Source: Oscillospiraceae bacterium (GTDB lineage Bacteria; Bacillota_A; Clostridia; Oscillospirales; Oscillospiraceae). From it: a stretch of DNA of 60,465 bases. Of the stretch, positions 1-7,557 are shown in pieces. The stretch is taken from assembly GCA_902789835.1 (NCBI GenBank), contig CADAPN010000002.1, positions 1 through 60,465 on the forward strand, in the 5' to 3' direction. Position 1 is the stretch's first letter, and each line of letters starts with the position of its first letter. A program made the position numbers and the translations under genes. Below the pieces are notes generated by a model. It had not been told where the DNA came from, searched no databases, and was given only the letters and a program-made list of their open reading frames with translations.

Positions 1-103
1 CTGACATTAAATCTGCAGAGGAGGCTACGGCTTCTTTTGCGCGCGTTTTTCAGATTTTACCTTGAACCGCAAATAATGCTGCTTGTGCAGTAAACACTAT
101 TTA
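1..103. other. Non-coding stretch at left edge of prophage
   Basis: Downstream of the Gp15-type gene on the minus strand. All three minus-strand frames that I read through here hit a stop, so no continuation of the tail chaperone and no tape-measure start is visible before the window ends. The tape measure normally follows this gene, so it probably lies just beyond position 1. Confidence 0.4.
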
Positions 104-664
104 TTAAGCCCATTCAGAGAGGATTGCTTCTTCCGCTTTGGAGAACTTCGGCTTGAGATGAACCAGGTCGCGGTTTTTGTTGTACCAGGTACGTTCATAC
201 TTTTCCAGCTTCTTGCCGGTGCGGAGCTTTTCCCGGATGCGGAGGACACGGGCGAAGATACTTTCGGGCGGGATCTCCAGATAGGCAGAGAGGAAGGTCC
301 GCCAGTGGAGGTATTCCGAAGCTCGGCATTCAAAACCGAGGATGTGATTGATCGGGGCAACCATAAGGTCAAAGTCCTGGGACCAATCTATGAGACGGCC
401 GGAAGACTTTTTGCCCTGGTTACCATGACGCGGATCAACGAAGTCAGTGAAGGCCTGGAGGGCGGCTTCTGCGTCAGGCGGTCGGTTCCCTTCTGGGCTA
501 GCTTCGCGTCGTACATAAAACATTCGGAGCAGGGCTGCGGTCTTGTCTGCATCGGTGAGATCCGGATCATCGAGCATGACGAAGATCTCGAGGATCACGC
601 GGAAGTCCGTGCGGATCGGGTATTCACAGCCGGAGACGGTGACGGAAGTGGGTAAATCAAACAT
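104..664 (-). CDS. Phage Gp15-type tail assembly protein
   Basis: A 186-aa protein resembling the bacteriophage Gp15 family (Listeria A118 type), which sits just before the tape measure gene and is thought to act as a tail assembly chaperone. It opens with a short beta segment containing the motif GCEYPIRTDFR, followed by helical sequence rich in aspartate and aromatic residues (DDPDLTDADKTAALLRMFY), typical of that family. The ATG at 662-664 has only a weak ribosome site. In its relatives the gene directly follows another small tail gene; here the pair is separated by an inserted plus-strand gene at 752-940. Family call is from remembered sequence pattern plus position. Confidence 0.75.
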   Translation of the reverse strand: MFDLPTSVTVSGCEYPIRTDFRVILEIFVMLDDPDLTDADKTAALLRMFYVRREASPEGNRPPDAEAALQAFTDFVDPRHGNQGKKSSGRLIDWSQDFDLMVAPINHILGFECRASEYLHWRTFLSAYLEIPPESIFARVLRIREKLRTGKKLEKYERTWYNKNRDLVHLKPKFSKAEEAILSEWA

Positions 665-683
665 ATCAACAGAAAATCGGTGA

Positions 684-712
684 TTGTTTTCATGACAGAT
701 GCCTGCTATAAT
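684..712 (+). promoter_or_regulatory. Promoter of the leader-like peptide gene
   Basis: TTGTTT at 684-689 and a perfect TATAAT at 707-712, 17 bases apart, oriented against the surrounding phage genes. It ends 39 bases before the ATG at 752 and gives the small cargo gene its own transcription. Confidence 0.7.
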
Positions 713-751
713 ATGGACACAGACGGACTACTTTTACAGGAGGTCTTTAGA

Positions 752-940
752 ATGGATAACAAAAGCGGAAATGAGAACCTGAATGATGACTGGCTGGAAA
801 AGGTCTCCGGCGGCTTTTCATTTGAGCATAGTTGTCCCAAATGTCATAGTCATAGCATAGACCTTTATTTCGGTCCGTTTGGGCCATACTACATATGCGG
901 TGCATGTGGAGCGGAATCGAAACCGGAAGAATTAGAATGA
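752..940 (+). CDS. Small peptide with double-glycine-type leader and zinc ribbon
   Basis: 62 aa, starting at the ATG at 752 behind AGGAGG at 738-743; an upstream in-frame ATG at 680 lies inside the promoter and is rejected. Residues 1-21 look like a bacteriocin/RiPP leader: acidic, helical, ending LEKVSGG. Residues 28-55 carry two Cys pairs, CPKC and CGAC, as in a zinc ribbon, separated by an aromatic stretch (DLYFGPFGPYYI). The gene runs opposite to the tail genes and has its own promoter and terminator, so it is a phage cargo (moron) gene. No ABC-peptidase exporter or modification enzyme is in the window. It could be a secreted peptide or simply a small zinc-ribbon protein whose N-terminus mimics a leader. 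Confidence 0.7.
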   Translation: MDNKSGNENLNDDWLEKVSGGFSFEHSCPKCHSHSIDLYFGPFGPYYICGACGAESKPEELE

Positions 941-950
941 TCTGAGAAGG

Positions 951-975
951 AAGAGCCTTCGGGCTCTTTTTTATT
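951..975 (+). terminator. Terminator of the leader-like peptide gene
   Basis: AAGAGCC, loop TTCG, GGCTCTT, then a T-rich run, starting 11 bases after the stop codon. It overlaps the 3' end of the convergent phage gene at 971. Confidence 0.85.
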
Positions 976-1390
976 TCTGATACTTCTCCACATACTTGGC
1001 GATCCGCTGCTCACGGGCTGCGAGTTCGCCCTGGAGGGCGCTCTGGACTTCATCCGTGACGGCAAGCATCAGGTTGGCCCAGACGGGCAGGCCGCCGGAG
1101 GAGGCGAAGAGGTTCATGGAGCCGAAGAGCGGCTCACAGATTTCCTTTCCGAAAAGATCATTCAGGATCCCGCGCATCTTGCCGTCCAGCTCACGGGCGA
1201 TGGGGAACACTTCCCTGTCGTCCGTGATTTTTTCTCTCGTGGCACGGACTTCTTCCTGCAGCGCGTCAAGCTCAGAAAAGGCACGGGAGAGGCGTTCCAG
1301 AAAATTCATGTCGGTGGGGTTGAACGAGACCGCCACCTTCCCGGCGAGGAGATACTCCTCCACGCCGAGATTCAGGTTTAATGATTTCAT
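971..1390 (-). CDS. Small phage tail protein (probable tail chaperone partner)
   Basis: 139 aa, mostly helical after a short beta start (SLNLNLGVEEYLLAGKVAVSF). It lies between the tail tube gene and the Gp15-type gene, the place usually taken by the first of two tail assembly chaperones (gpG-like). The sequence resembles an uncharacterised family of phage tail-region proteins, possibly the one named DUF6673, but I am not certain of the family name. ATG at 1388-1390 with AGGATAAG upstream. No slippery heptamer joining it to the Gp15 gene was found, and the intervening inverted gene would prevent a simple frameshift product. Confidence 0.6.
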   Translation of the reverse strand: MKSLNLNLGVEEYLLAGKVAVSFNPTDMNFLERLSRAFSELDALQEEVRATREKITDDREVFPIARELDGKMRGILNDLFGKEICEPLFGSMNLFASSGGLPVWANLMLAVTDEVQSALQGELAAREQRIAKYVEKYQK

Positions 1391-1413
1391 TTACTTATCC
1401 TCATGCAGGCTTC

Positions 1414-1468
1414 GGACAAGGGGACGGTCACACTGTCCTCACGGACAGCTGAAACAGTCCCCGTGTCC
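1414..1468. repeat. GGGGAC-type palindromic repeat
   Basis: An imperfect inverted repeat: GGACA-GGGGAC at the left end faces GTCCCC-TGTCC at the right, with an inner CTGTCC/GGACAG pair around TCAC. It lies between the tail tube gene and the next tail gene. The element at 7558-7625 shares the GGGAC and CTGTC motifs, and a half-copy is seen near 4515. It has no T-run and so is not an ordinary terminator. Confidence 0.6.
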
Positions 1469-1473
1469 TACGC

Positions 1474-1998
1474 TCAAGATGCCGTGAATGTGACCACGCC
1501 GGTTTCGGCGTTACGGGACGCGGTGCCGGTGGTGCGGGTGCCGCCGTAGGTGACGGAAATGGGCATGCCCACGTTGCCGCCGCCCTCACCGCCAAGGCCG
1601 GTGACCTCGATCATGCAGGAAGCGAAGCGCTCGGCGAAGGGCGTGGCGCTCTCCCCGGCGTAAAAGTGGACAATCAGCATGTCCTGGGCAGCCAGCGCCT
1701 GGGCATCCTGGTCCTTGACGGCCAGGTTCCAGATCTTCAGCTGTGCGGCATCCGCGCCGTCCAGGTCGCAGGGCTCGAAGGTCTGGGTAATCTTCGGCTT
1801 CTTCAGCGTACCGTAGGTGGCCCCGAGGATATCGCGGGAGATTTCGCTCTCCCAGTCCAGCTCGGTGGAGCTTTCCTCCACACGCTTGCCCAGCGGGCTC
1901 CAGACAGGAGCGGAAGCAGTGCCGGTATTGAGATATGCGATGAGCAGTTCTCTTGCTATAGTCTGCCCGGAGGGGGTATTGAATGTAAGATCGGCCAC
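1474..1998 (-). CDS. Phage major tail (tube) protein
   Basis: 174 aa, the size of a siphovirus major tail protein. The N-terminus (MADLTFNTPSGQTIARELL) leads into a region with SPLGKRVEESSTELDWE and a C-terminal glycine-rich beta region ending in GVVTFTAS, matching tail tube proteins of phages infecting Firmicutes. The start is GTG at 1996-1998 behind AAAGGAGG. It precedes the tail chaperone genes, as expected. A plus-strand lipoprotein gene separates it from the head-tail connector genes. Confidence 0.8.
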   Translation of the reverse strand: MADLTFNTPSGQTIARELLIAYLNTGTASAPVWSPLGKRVEESSTELDWESEISRDILGATYGTLKKPKITQTFEPCDLDGADAAQLKIWNLAVKDQDAQALAAQDMLIVHFYAGESATPFAERFASCMIEVTGLGGEGGGNVGMPISVTYGGTRTTGTASRNAETGVVTFTAS

Positions 1999-2030
1999 AG
2001 GAGGGCCTCCTTTCTTGGAATGAGGAATTG

Positions 2031-2059
2031 TTTACATGATAAAGTCTGTGTGATACAAT
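2031..2059 (+). promoter_or_regulatory. Promoter of the DUF218 lipoprotein cargo gene
   Basis: TTTACA at 2031-2036 and TACAAT at 2054-2059, spacing 17. It reads opposite to the phage late genes and leads to the ATG at 2143. Confidence 0.65.
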
Positions 2060-2142
2060 CAGGTCGATAAATCAGGATATGTCTAGATGACACCATTCGC
2101 GCCCTTCCCCCAGTAAAAAACCATCATGAAGGAAGAACTGAT

Positions 2143-3033
2143 ATGAACAGAGTAACGATCCATCGTTTTATTTCGTTTTTGCTGGTGCTCATCGTCGCTT
2201 TTTCTATCACCGGCTGCAAAAGCGGTAAAAGCGGAAAGGCTTCCAAAGATCCGATTTTTATCGAAAAAACCGTTGAAGAAATCGCTGTCGATTACGGCAC
2301 CTATGGGACAGAGGCGAAAGACCGGATCAGCCAGCTGTTAAAGGAACTGTCCGCCGCAGATCAGAGCACCGGGACACGGTGGGAAAAGATCATGAACCTG
2401 TGGATGTCTCCGGAACTCGGGCAACCACTGCATTACGATGTTCTCCCGGATGGACTTCCGGATACGGACGAACTGGGTATCATTGTTCTGGGCTTTCAAC
2501 TGAATCCTGACGGGACGATGAAAGATGAACTGATTGAGCGTCTGACCATTGCGCTGGCAAGCGCAGAAAAATATCCGAACGCCTATATCGTCTGCACAGG
2601 TGGCGGAACGGCGGCAGAAAACGAAAGCGCTACTGAATCCAGTGAGATGGCGAAATGGCTCATTGCGAACGGAATTGATAAAAAGCGAGTCATCATTGAA
2701 GACAACTCCATCACGACCGCACAGAATGCTTTGTTCACCTATGATATTCTGACTTCCCTATACCCTTCGGTCAAAAAGCTCGCAATCATCTCCAGTGACT
2801 ATCACATCGCAACCGGGGAACTTCTATTTAAGGCCGAAGCAATCCTCAGGGCTAATGCGCCGGGAAATGAAAAGCTTGAAGTAATCTCAAACGCCGCATG
2901 GAAAGCGCCTTCCGGCTCACTCTCTGCTATGTTCCAGGCAGGTGCACTCATTGAGCTGTTCGGTGATGTGAAGACCGCATTTGAGATCTACTATGAAACC
3001 TACGATATACACAGCCTGCCGCCACTGAATTAA
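2143..3033 (+). CDS. YdcF/SanA-type (DUF218) lipoprotein in prophage
   Basis: 296 aa. A lipoprotein signal peptide (TM about residues 8-22, lipobox SITGC, lipidated Cys about 26) is followed by a Ser/Lys-rich linker and a DUF218 domain: DELGIIVLGFQLNPDG, AYIVCTGGG, ESATESSEMAKWLIANGI, ISSDYHIATG. DUF218 proteins (ElyC, SanA, YdcF) are linked to envelope integrity, but the reaction is unknown. It has its own promoter (2031-2059), a GAAGGA ribosome site and a terminator (3053-3081), and it runs against the phage structural genes, so it is probably lysogenic cargo expressed from the prophage. A second DUF218 gene of chromosomal type is at 45830-46585. Confidence 0.85.
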   Translation: MNRVTIHRFISFLLVLIVAFSITGCKSGKSGKASKDPIFIEKTVEEIAVDYGTYGTEAKDRISQLLKELSAADQSTGTRWEKIMNLWMSPELGQPLHYDVLPDGLPDTDELGIIVLGFQLNPDGTMKDELIERLTIALASAEKYPNAYIVCTGGGTAAENESATESSEMAKWLIANGIDKKRVIIEDNSITTAQNALFTYDILTSLYPSVKKLAIISSDYHIATGELLFKAEAILRANAPGNEKLEVISNAAWKAPSGSLSAMFQAGALIELFGDVKTAFEIYYETYDIHSLPPLN

Positions 3034-3052
3034 ATAGTTTGTCGAGCAAATT

Positions 3053-3081
3053 CTCCGGTGAGAAATCATCGGAGTTTTTTT
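3053..3081 (+). terminator. Terminator of the DUF218 lipoprotein gene
   Basis: CTCCGGTGA, loop GAAA, TCATCGGAG (one G-T pair), followed by seven T. It begins 20 bases after the stop codon and runs into the end of the convergent phage gene. Confidence 0.85.
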
Positions 3082-3442
3082 ATTCGGTAAGCATCAGCGT
3101 GATGGAAATGTCTTCAATGCCGGAGTTGTTGCGGCTGGTGAATTCGGGAAGGCCGGTGACCTTCAGATGGGTGTTCTCCGGCGGGTTCGCTTTGGCCCAG
3201 GCGGCAAGGTCTTTCAGGGTTTCGACGATCTTGAGGCGTTCCTCGTTCGACTGTATCGTATATCGCCGGGTGATCTTCAGCTGCCACCATTCACGGCGGT
3301 TTCCGAGGATGTCGGTGCGAGTCTCGGCCTTCGGGATCGTCAAGGACCAGCCGGAATAGCTTGGGAGAAAAGACCAGTTGATCTTCTCCCCCTGCAAGAC
3401 CGGGGAACTTTCGAGCCATGCAATTAATTTCTGTAAGGACAT
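3080..3442 (-). CDS. Phage minor capsid / head-tail protein
   Basis: 120 aa from the ATG at 3440-3442. The longer frame starts inside the heptamer repeat and is rejected. The pattern LIAWLESSPVLQG, then a GWSLTIPKAETRTDILGNRREWWQLKITRRY beta region and a C-terminal TLMLTE, resembles the minor capsid protein family found just before the tail tube gene in Listeria and clostridial siphophages. This position suits a tail-terminator or tail-completion role, which is inferred from gene order. The neighbouring genes on the same strand are the head-tail proteins to the right and, past the inserted lipoprotein, the tail tube gene. Confidence 0.65.
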   Translation of the reverse strand: MSLQKLIAWLESSPVLQGEKINWSFLPSYSGWSLTIPKAETRTDILGNRREWWQLKITRRYTIQSNEERLKIVETLKDLAAWAKANPPENTHLKVTGLPEFTSRNNSGIEDISITLMLTE

Positions 3443-3452
3443 TCTTTTCTCC

Positions 3453-3535
3453 AAAAGTGCAGAGTGTAAAGTGCAGAGTGCAACTCCCGCCCCTTTGCAA
3501 TTCCACTTTTCACTTTTCACTTTGTTCTTTAATTG
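3453..3535. repeat. AGTGYAR heptamer repeats
   Basis: Four tandem 7-base units read AGTGCAG, AGTGTAA, AGTGCAG, AGTGCAA at 3456-3483. After a short spacer the same heptad reappears inverted as repeats of CACTTTT (3507-3525). It sits between two phage head-tail genes; related blocks are at 4009-4038 and 6161-6214. Confidence 0.7.
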
Positions 3536-3984
3536 TACCGGTAATACCTCGAAGAGACCTTGGAAACGACCTCATAGTGCTGCATGCTCCGGCTTCCGTA
3601 ATCGTGCAGCTGCCATCCGGCGACGATGTAGACGAAGTCGTACTTCTCGCGGGCTTCGGCTAAGGTACAGGCTTCCGGGATCTCGCCCTTCACGAAGAAG
3701 CTGCATCGTCCGGCGCTCTCCCCTTCCGGCTGCAGGGTCCAGTGCTTTTCCGGGTCCGGACAGCGGGTGTATTCCATGGGCGGCAGAAAGCTTACGGGCT
3801 CCCCAGCCGCGTTCTCCGCGCGGACGGAAAGCGGGATGTAAAGAGCTGCGTTCGTCTCTTCCTGATCCCCGCGGCGCTGGACGCTCCGGCCGTTCATGGC
3901 CTGAAGCATCACACCGCGCAGGATGACCGGATACCGGCGGCCGGAATGCGTATTGATGAGGGAAACAGTATGGGGGCAATACAC
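3529..3984 (-). CDS. Phage head-tail connector / minor structural protein
   Basis: 151 aa, starting at GTG 3982-3984 behind GGAGG. It is beta-rich: an N-terminal part (TVSLINTHSGRRYPVILRGV) and a C-terminal part ending SKVSSRYYRYN. I do not firmly recognise the family. Its size and place between the connector gene at 4109 and the minor capsid gene at 3080 fit a stopper or minor capsid protein. The next gene on the strand begins 86 bases further on, with the heptamer repeat in between. Confidence 0.55.
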   Translation of the reverse strand: MYCPHTVSLINTHSGRRYPVILRGVMLQAMNGRSVQRRGDQEETNAALYIPLSVRAENAAGEPVSFLPPMEYTRCPDPEKHWTLQPEGESAGRCSFFVKGEIPEACTLAEAREKYDFVYIVAGWQLHDYGSRSMQHYEVVSKVSSRYYRYN

Positions 3985-4008
3985 GGGAGACCTCCGGGAG
4001 ATTTTTTA

Positions 4009-4038
4009 AAAAGTGTAAAGTGCAATTATAGAGTGAAG
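4009..4038. repeat. Short heptamer repeat block
   Basis: Contains AAGTGTAAAGTGCA and, after ATTAT, GAGTGAAG. The first part matches the 7-base unit seen at 3453-3535. It lies just upstream of the GTG start at 3984 on the minus strand. Confidence 0.45.
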
Positions 4039-4108
4039 CGGAGGATCGCGCCATGGCAGGTGTCGTGTATCAATGGTTTGTATCAATGGGACGTTTCTCT
4101 CGGCGCAC

Positions 4109-4492
4109 TCAGCAGTCTGTAAATACCGGCACGCCGCGATAGAGCAGGCCTGTCCCGAACAGATACATCTCCGCCAGAGCCGCAAGCTCTGTGTTCAATT
4201 CCGCCCGTCCGGCTGTGCGGTATCGGATCTGCCAGTCTCCGACCTTCTCCGAGACCACCGACCCGCTCCCGGGGTCACGGCGCTTCCGTTCCTCCTGCTC
4301 ATAGAGCTTCTCCGTCACCGCGCAGCAGGCCAGGGCCAGTTTTCCGTCCCGATCCTGGAACTTTGCCGCGCGTCCGCCGGTCAGCCGGTCAAGCAGCGGT
4401 CCGGCCCGGAGGGCGAGGCGGTTGAAATCCGCCTCGTCGGGGATCGCCCTCCCGCCGAATCGTTCGATATAGTCCTGATAACTTGCATACAT
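4109..4492 (-). CDS. Phage head-tail connector protein
   Basis: 127 aa from the ATG at 4490-4492, with GGAGG seven bases upstream; the longer frame runs back into the hairpin region and is rejected. It is almost entirely helical (YASYQDYIERFGGRAIPDEADFNRLALRAGPLLDRLT, then KLALACCAVTEKLYEQEERKRR), ending with a membrane-like LAEMYLFGTGLLYRGV segment typical of gp6/gp15-type connector proteins encoded just after the capsid gene. Role in joining portal to tail is from family and order. Confidence 0.65.
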   Translation of the reverse strand: MYASYQDYIERFGGRAIPDEADFNRLALRAGPLLDRLTGGRAAKFQDRDGKLALACCAVTEKLYEQEERKRRDPGSGSVVSEKVGDWQIRYRTAGRAELNTELAALAEMYLFGTGLLYRGVPVFTDC

Positions 4493-4545
4493 AACATAAC
4501 CTCCAGGATCATAGGAAACTGTCCCCTGTTCAACCTTTCGCGATC

Positions 4546-4580
4546 TCGGAGAAGAGCCCAACGAAGTGGGTCTTCTCCGA
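4546..4580. other. Hairpin between capsid and connector genes
   Basis: A stem of TCGGAGAAGA/TCTTCTCCGA extended by CCCA/TGGG around ACGAAG. On the minus strand it lies between the capsid stop and the connector start, without a T-run. It may be an mRNA processing or stability hairpin that lets capsid message exceed connector message; that role is inference. Confidence 0.5.
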
Positions 4581-4645
4581 AAAAGGAGGATTAGCGGAAC
4601 GACCGAGCTTTCCCGACGCTTCGGGGAAGCGAGTGGATGTGGAGC

Positions 4646-5611
4646 TTAATCCGACGTGGCCGGCAGATAGACCGCGAAGGGGCTGAAGTTGGTCAGCGTG
4701 TCACGGTAGGCGCTGATGGGATTCGGGATCTCCCAGCCCAGACGAATAACCGCGCGGAGCGCCACCATGTCCTGCTGGGCCAGGGAATAGACCACGCTGC
4801 GGCTGGCGGGATCCACGATGGTCGCCTCGGTCAGGACCTTGTAGGTCACGTCCTGGCGGATGGAGTAGACCAGCTGATGGAAGTCTCCGACGATCATCAG
4901 CGCCTCCTCCGGGTCCCAGGATCCGTTCATCGGGAAGCACATCTCCATGCCGTCGAGCATGTAGGGGGTCTTGCTCTGCATGCTGGAGACAAAGATGGGC
5001 TGGCCCGTGGTGTCGGTCAGGCCGCGGAGCTTGGCGCGCATCTGAACCGCCGCCATGACGCCGGTAGGCATGTAGCCGCTCTCCTCCGCCTTGGCGATCA
5101 CGCCGCCGACGCCCATGATGTCCCCGAAGACATCCTCGGGATCCGCGCTGGTCCCGGCGTGGGCCTTGACGAAGTTTCCGGCGTCCTTGGCCGTCTTCAC
5201 GATGCCGTGACGCCAGGTGGACGGCCGGCCGATGCCGAAGAGGATGGCCTCGTCGATGCGGCGGCCCATGGCCTCCACGATTCTGGGCTTCACTTCGCCC
5301 CAGATGTCATAATTGCTGTCGTCCAGCACCGCCTCGGGGATCGGGATGATGACGGCCAGCTCCTCGGCGAACAGGCGCTTCTTCTCCCAGGCCTGGGAGG
5401 AGGTCTCCTTGTAGCCGGTATCGCCCTCAACCCAGTAGGCCATCGGCAGCATGTCCAGAACGTTGATGCTCTGGGTCTTGCTGGTCATGTTGGGGAGACG
5501 GCGGCCGTACTTCAGCACGGCGCTCTGCTCCACCACGCCCTGAAAGATTTCGCGGCTGACGGGTTCCGGGATCAGGCCCGCCAGATTGTCTCTCTGAATC
5601 AAACCACTCAC
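4646..5611 (-). CDS. Phage major capsid protein, HK97 fold
   Basis: 321 aa. It starts at GTG 5609-5611 with AGAGGT upstream. The sequence has HK97-type landmarks: an N-terminal arm (LIPEPVSREIFQGVVEQSAVL), EGDTGYKETSSQAWEKKRLFAEELAVIIPIPEAVLDDS, a spine helix region (EVKPRIVEAMGRRIDEAILFGIG), and a C-terminal TYKVLTEATIVDPASRSVVY...ALRAVIRLGWEI. The usual N-terminal delta domain is absent, agreeing with the separate scaffold gene immediately upstream (18-base gap). Confidence 0.9.
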   Translation of the reverse strand: MSGLIQRDNLAGLIPEPVSREIFQGVVEQSAVLKYGRRLPNMTSKTQSINVLDMLPMAYWVEGDTGYKETSSQAWEKKRLFAEELAVIIPIPEAVLDDSNYDIWGEVKPRIVEAMGRRIDEAILFGIGRPSTWRHGIVKTAKDAGNFVKAHAGTSADPEDVFGDIMGVGGVIAKAEESGYMPTGVMAAVQMRAKLRGLTDTTGQPIFVSSMQSKTPYMLDGMEMCFPMNGSWDPEEALMIVGDFHQLVYSIRQDVTYKVLTEATIVDPASRSVVYSLAQQDMVALRAVIRLGWEIPNPISAYRDTLTNFSPFAVYLPATSD

Positions 5612-5629
5612 AATAGTTACCTCTTTTCT

Positions 5630-6121
5630 TTAGTTTCCTCTGAGAATTCTGTTCATGGTTTCATTGGTGCTGCGGGGTCTCGCGGTTCTGCCGGCCAGAC
5701 TCGCCCCGGTATTGCGCGGCGCGGCTGAACGGTGCTGCTTCAGGAATTCTTTCGCCGCCTTCGCAAAGTCCTTCTCCTCGCTGACCAGTTTCCCGATCTT
5801 GAACACGTAATAGTCCAGGTCCTCTTCCGGTACGCCCTGCGAAAGCAGGGCCCTTTCCCTCTCCAGCTGGGTTACCCGTTCCCGGGCCCGGGTGAGTGCG
5901 GCCCAAAGTTCCTCCGCTGTGTCCCGCGCTCCGGCGGCCGCGCCGTCCTTCCTTCCCGCTCCGGCGGCTTCGGGACTGTCCGAAGCCGCTTTCCCCGGCG
6001 TTCTTCCCGCCGAAGCGGGCTCGTTCTGCTCTTCGCCGCCCAAGACTTCGGTCTCCGTGACCTCGGTCTCTGTTCCGCCGTCTTCTTCCGTTCTTATGAT
6101 CTCATCCGTCTCTGGGTTCAT
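5630..6121 (-). CDS. Phage capsid scaffold protein
   Basis: 163 aa. Acidic, low-complexity N-terminus (residues 1-60, rich in Glu, Thr, Ala, Gly), a coiled coil (about 68-95: TAEELWAALTRARERVTQLERE), a conserved-looking VPEEDLDYYVFKIGKLVSEEKDFAKAAKEFLKQH and a basic tail (GRTARPRSTNETMNRILRGN) able to contact capsid. This layout and its place between portal and capsid genes are typical of scaffold proteins. ATG at 6119-6121 with GAAGGAGG upstream. Confidence 0.8.
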   Translation of the reverse strand: MNPETDEIIRTEEDGGTETEVTETEVLGGEEQNEPASAGRTPGKAASDSPEAAGAGRKDGAAAGARDTAEELWAALTRARERVTQLERERALLSQGVPEEDLDYYVFKIGKLVSEEKDFAKAAKEFLKQHRSAAPRNTGASLAGRTARPRSTNETMNRILRGN

Positions 6122-6160
6122 CGTTTTCCTCCTTCCGACTCGCTGATTTTATTGTATTTT

Positions 6161-6214
6161 GCACTTTGTTCTTTCCACTTTTCACTTTGTTATTTGCACT
6201 CTGCACTTTGTTCT
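6161..6214. repeat. Heptamer-type repeat between portal and scaffold genes
   Basis: Reads GCACTTTGTTCTTTCCACTTTTCACTTTG and again GCACTCTGCACTTTGTTCTT, the reverse complement of the AGTGCAR heptad found at 3453-3535. The block continues into the last codons of the portal gene. Confidence 0.6.
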
Positions 6215-7528
6215 TTATTCTTTCCACCTTTTCCGAAACTCCTCCTTCCCCAGCACGCCCAGCTCCAGCATGCGGCAGTCGCGCTCGAACTCCCTGCTGC
6301 GGTCCTCAATGATGCTGTCGTCGAAATCGACCGTGACCTCCGCCTCTTCCCGCAGGCCGAGCGCGAAGTGGTCGTTTCCCATCCGCAGAAGAATCCCGAT
6401 CAGCTCCCGCAGCGCGGCCTCCAGGATCAGCTCGTGCCGCCGGACATTTCGGTACAGGGCACTGTTCTCGCTGATCACCTGGGTCGCCGTGAGCACGCTC
6501 CCCCGCTCAAAGCGGTAGTGCTGTTCTCCGAAGCCGCACTTGAGCCCCAGCAGGTTCAGCATGTCCTGGATTCCCTCATGGTGCTCCGCCGTGCGCAGCG
6601 TCATGTCGATTTCCTTAATGATGCTCTCGTTTCCCGAATCCTCCGGCAGGATGTAGAAGGCCAGCTCGTCGGCGTCGAAGAGCGGCGCCCCGTCGAAGTC
6701 CTTCGTGGCCTCGGGCTTGAGCATGATCCGCTTTTTCCCGAGGATGAACTCGTTGACATAGCTGTCATAGGCCACATCCGCCCCGCGCAGCTGATCCACC
6801 GCATTGGCAAACACCGACAGTCCCATCGGGGAAGCGGGGTCCAGGTTGTTCACGATGTTCATCCGGTCCAGGACAAAGCTCCGCTCCGCCCTGCCGGTGT
6901 ACACCGTCTCCGGGATCTCCCCGAAGCCCGGCACCTCCGCCGGGTTCAGGCGCTCCAGGCGGTCTCCCTCCGTGTCGAAAAGAAGGTTTTCGATCCGATA
7001 TCCGCCGTCCGCCCGGTGGTGCACCTGAAGATACAGCAGGTCGCGGTCGCCCCGCCTCTGGACACCGGCAAAGGCACAGTCCGTCACCCGCCCGTTCTCC
7101 CAGCTCATAGGCAGGATTCCCTCCGCCGGGAGGAAGTCGATGCGGATTTTTCCGTCGGTCACCCGGGGGATATATGCCGCGGTCCCCAGCGCCGCCTTGT
7201 GCTCCTGCATGCGGTTGGCCATCAGGAAGAAGCTGTTCTCCCGCAGGATTCCGTCCACGAAGCCCTGTTCCCGCTCTCCCTCCACACGGATGCGCACCCG
7301 CTCGTTCATCAGCAGGTTGGCCCAGTCCTCGCAGACCTTCTTCGCCATGCCGAGGCCCGCCCGGCGGCAGAGGACGCGCTTCTGGCCGTTGTAGACCCGG
7401 TAACTGTGAAAGTGCCTCACATTCCCCTCGTACCAGCTTCGCCAGAGCGAAAGCAGCTCCTCTGTCCCGCCGTCACCTCCGTTTGGAAAGCCCAGTTCAC
7501 TCAGCTTCCGATAAATCTCTTCTCTCAT
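6215..7528 (-). CDS. Phage portal protein (SPP1/A118 type)
   Basis: 437 aa, the usual size for A118-like portal proteins, which form the dodecameric DNA gate at one capsid vertex. Characteristic text: LWRSWYEGNVRHFHSYRVYNGQ near the N-terminus, GMAKKVCEDWANLLMNERV, a central NNLDPASPMGLSVFANAVDQL, VNEFILGKKRIMLKPEATKDF, and FGEQHYRFERGSVLTATQVISENSALYRNVRRHE with the long C-terminal helix. ATG at 7526-7528 behind a G-rich ribosome site. No MuF-type minor head gene follows, so that gene is either absent or elsewhere. Confidence 0.9.
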   Translation of the reverse strand: MREEIYRKLSELGFPNGGDGGTEELLSLWRSWYEGNVRHFHSYRVYNGQKRVLCRRAGLGMAKKVCEDWANLLMNERVRIRVEGEREQGFVDGILRENSFFLMANRMQEHKAALGTAAYIPRVTDGKIRIDFLPAEGILPMSWENGRVTDCAFAGVQRRGDRDLLYLQVHHRADGGYRIENLLFDTEGDRLERLNPAEVPGFGEIPETVYTGRAERSFVLDRMNIVNNLDPASPMGLSVFANAVDQLRGADVAYDSYVNEFILGKKRIMLKPEATKDFDGAPLFDADELAFYILPEDSGNESIIKEIDMTLRTAEHHEGIQDMLNLLGLKCGFGEQHYRFERGSVLTATQVISENSALYRNVRRHELILEAALRELIGILLRMGNDHFALGLREEAEVTVDFDDSIIEDRSREFERDCRMLELGVLGKEEFRKRWKE

Positions 7529-7557
7529 TTCGCCCCCCCAGGAAGACAGAGTGCCCA

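Noticed and set aside
4637..5728. Long plus-strand frame over the capsid gene
   Set aside because: It is the shadow of the capsid and scaffold genes on the other strand, with His/Ala/Gly/Asp-rich text and no family match.
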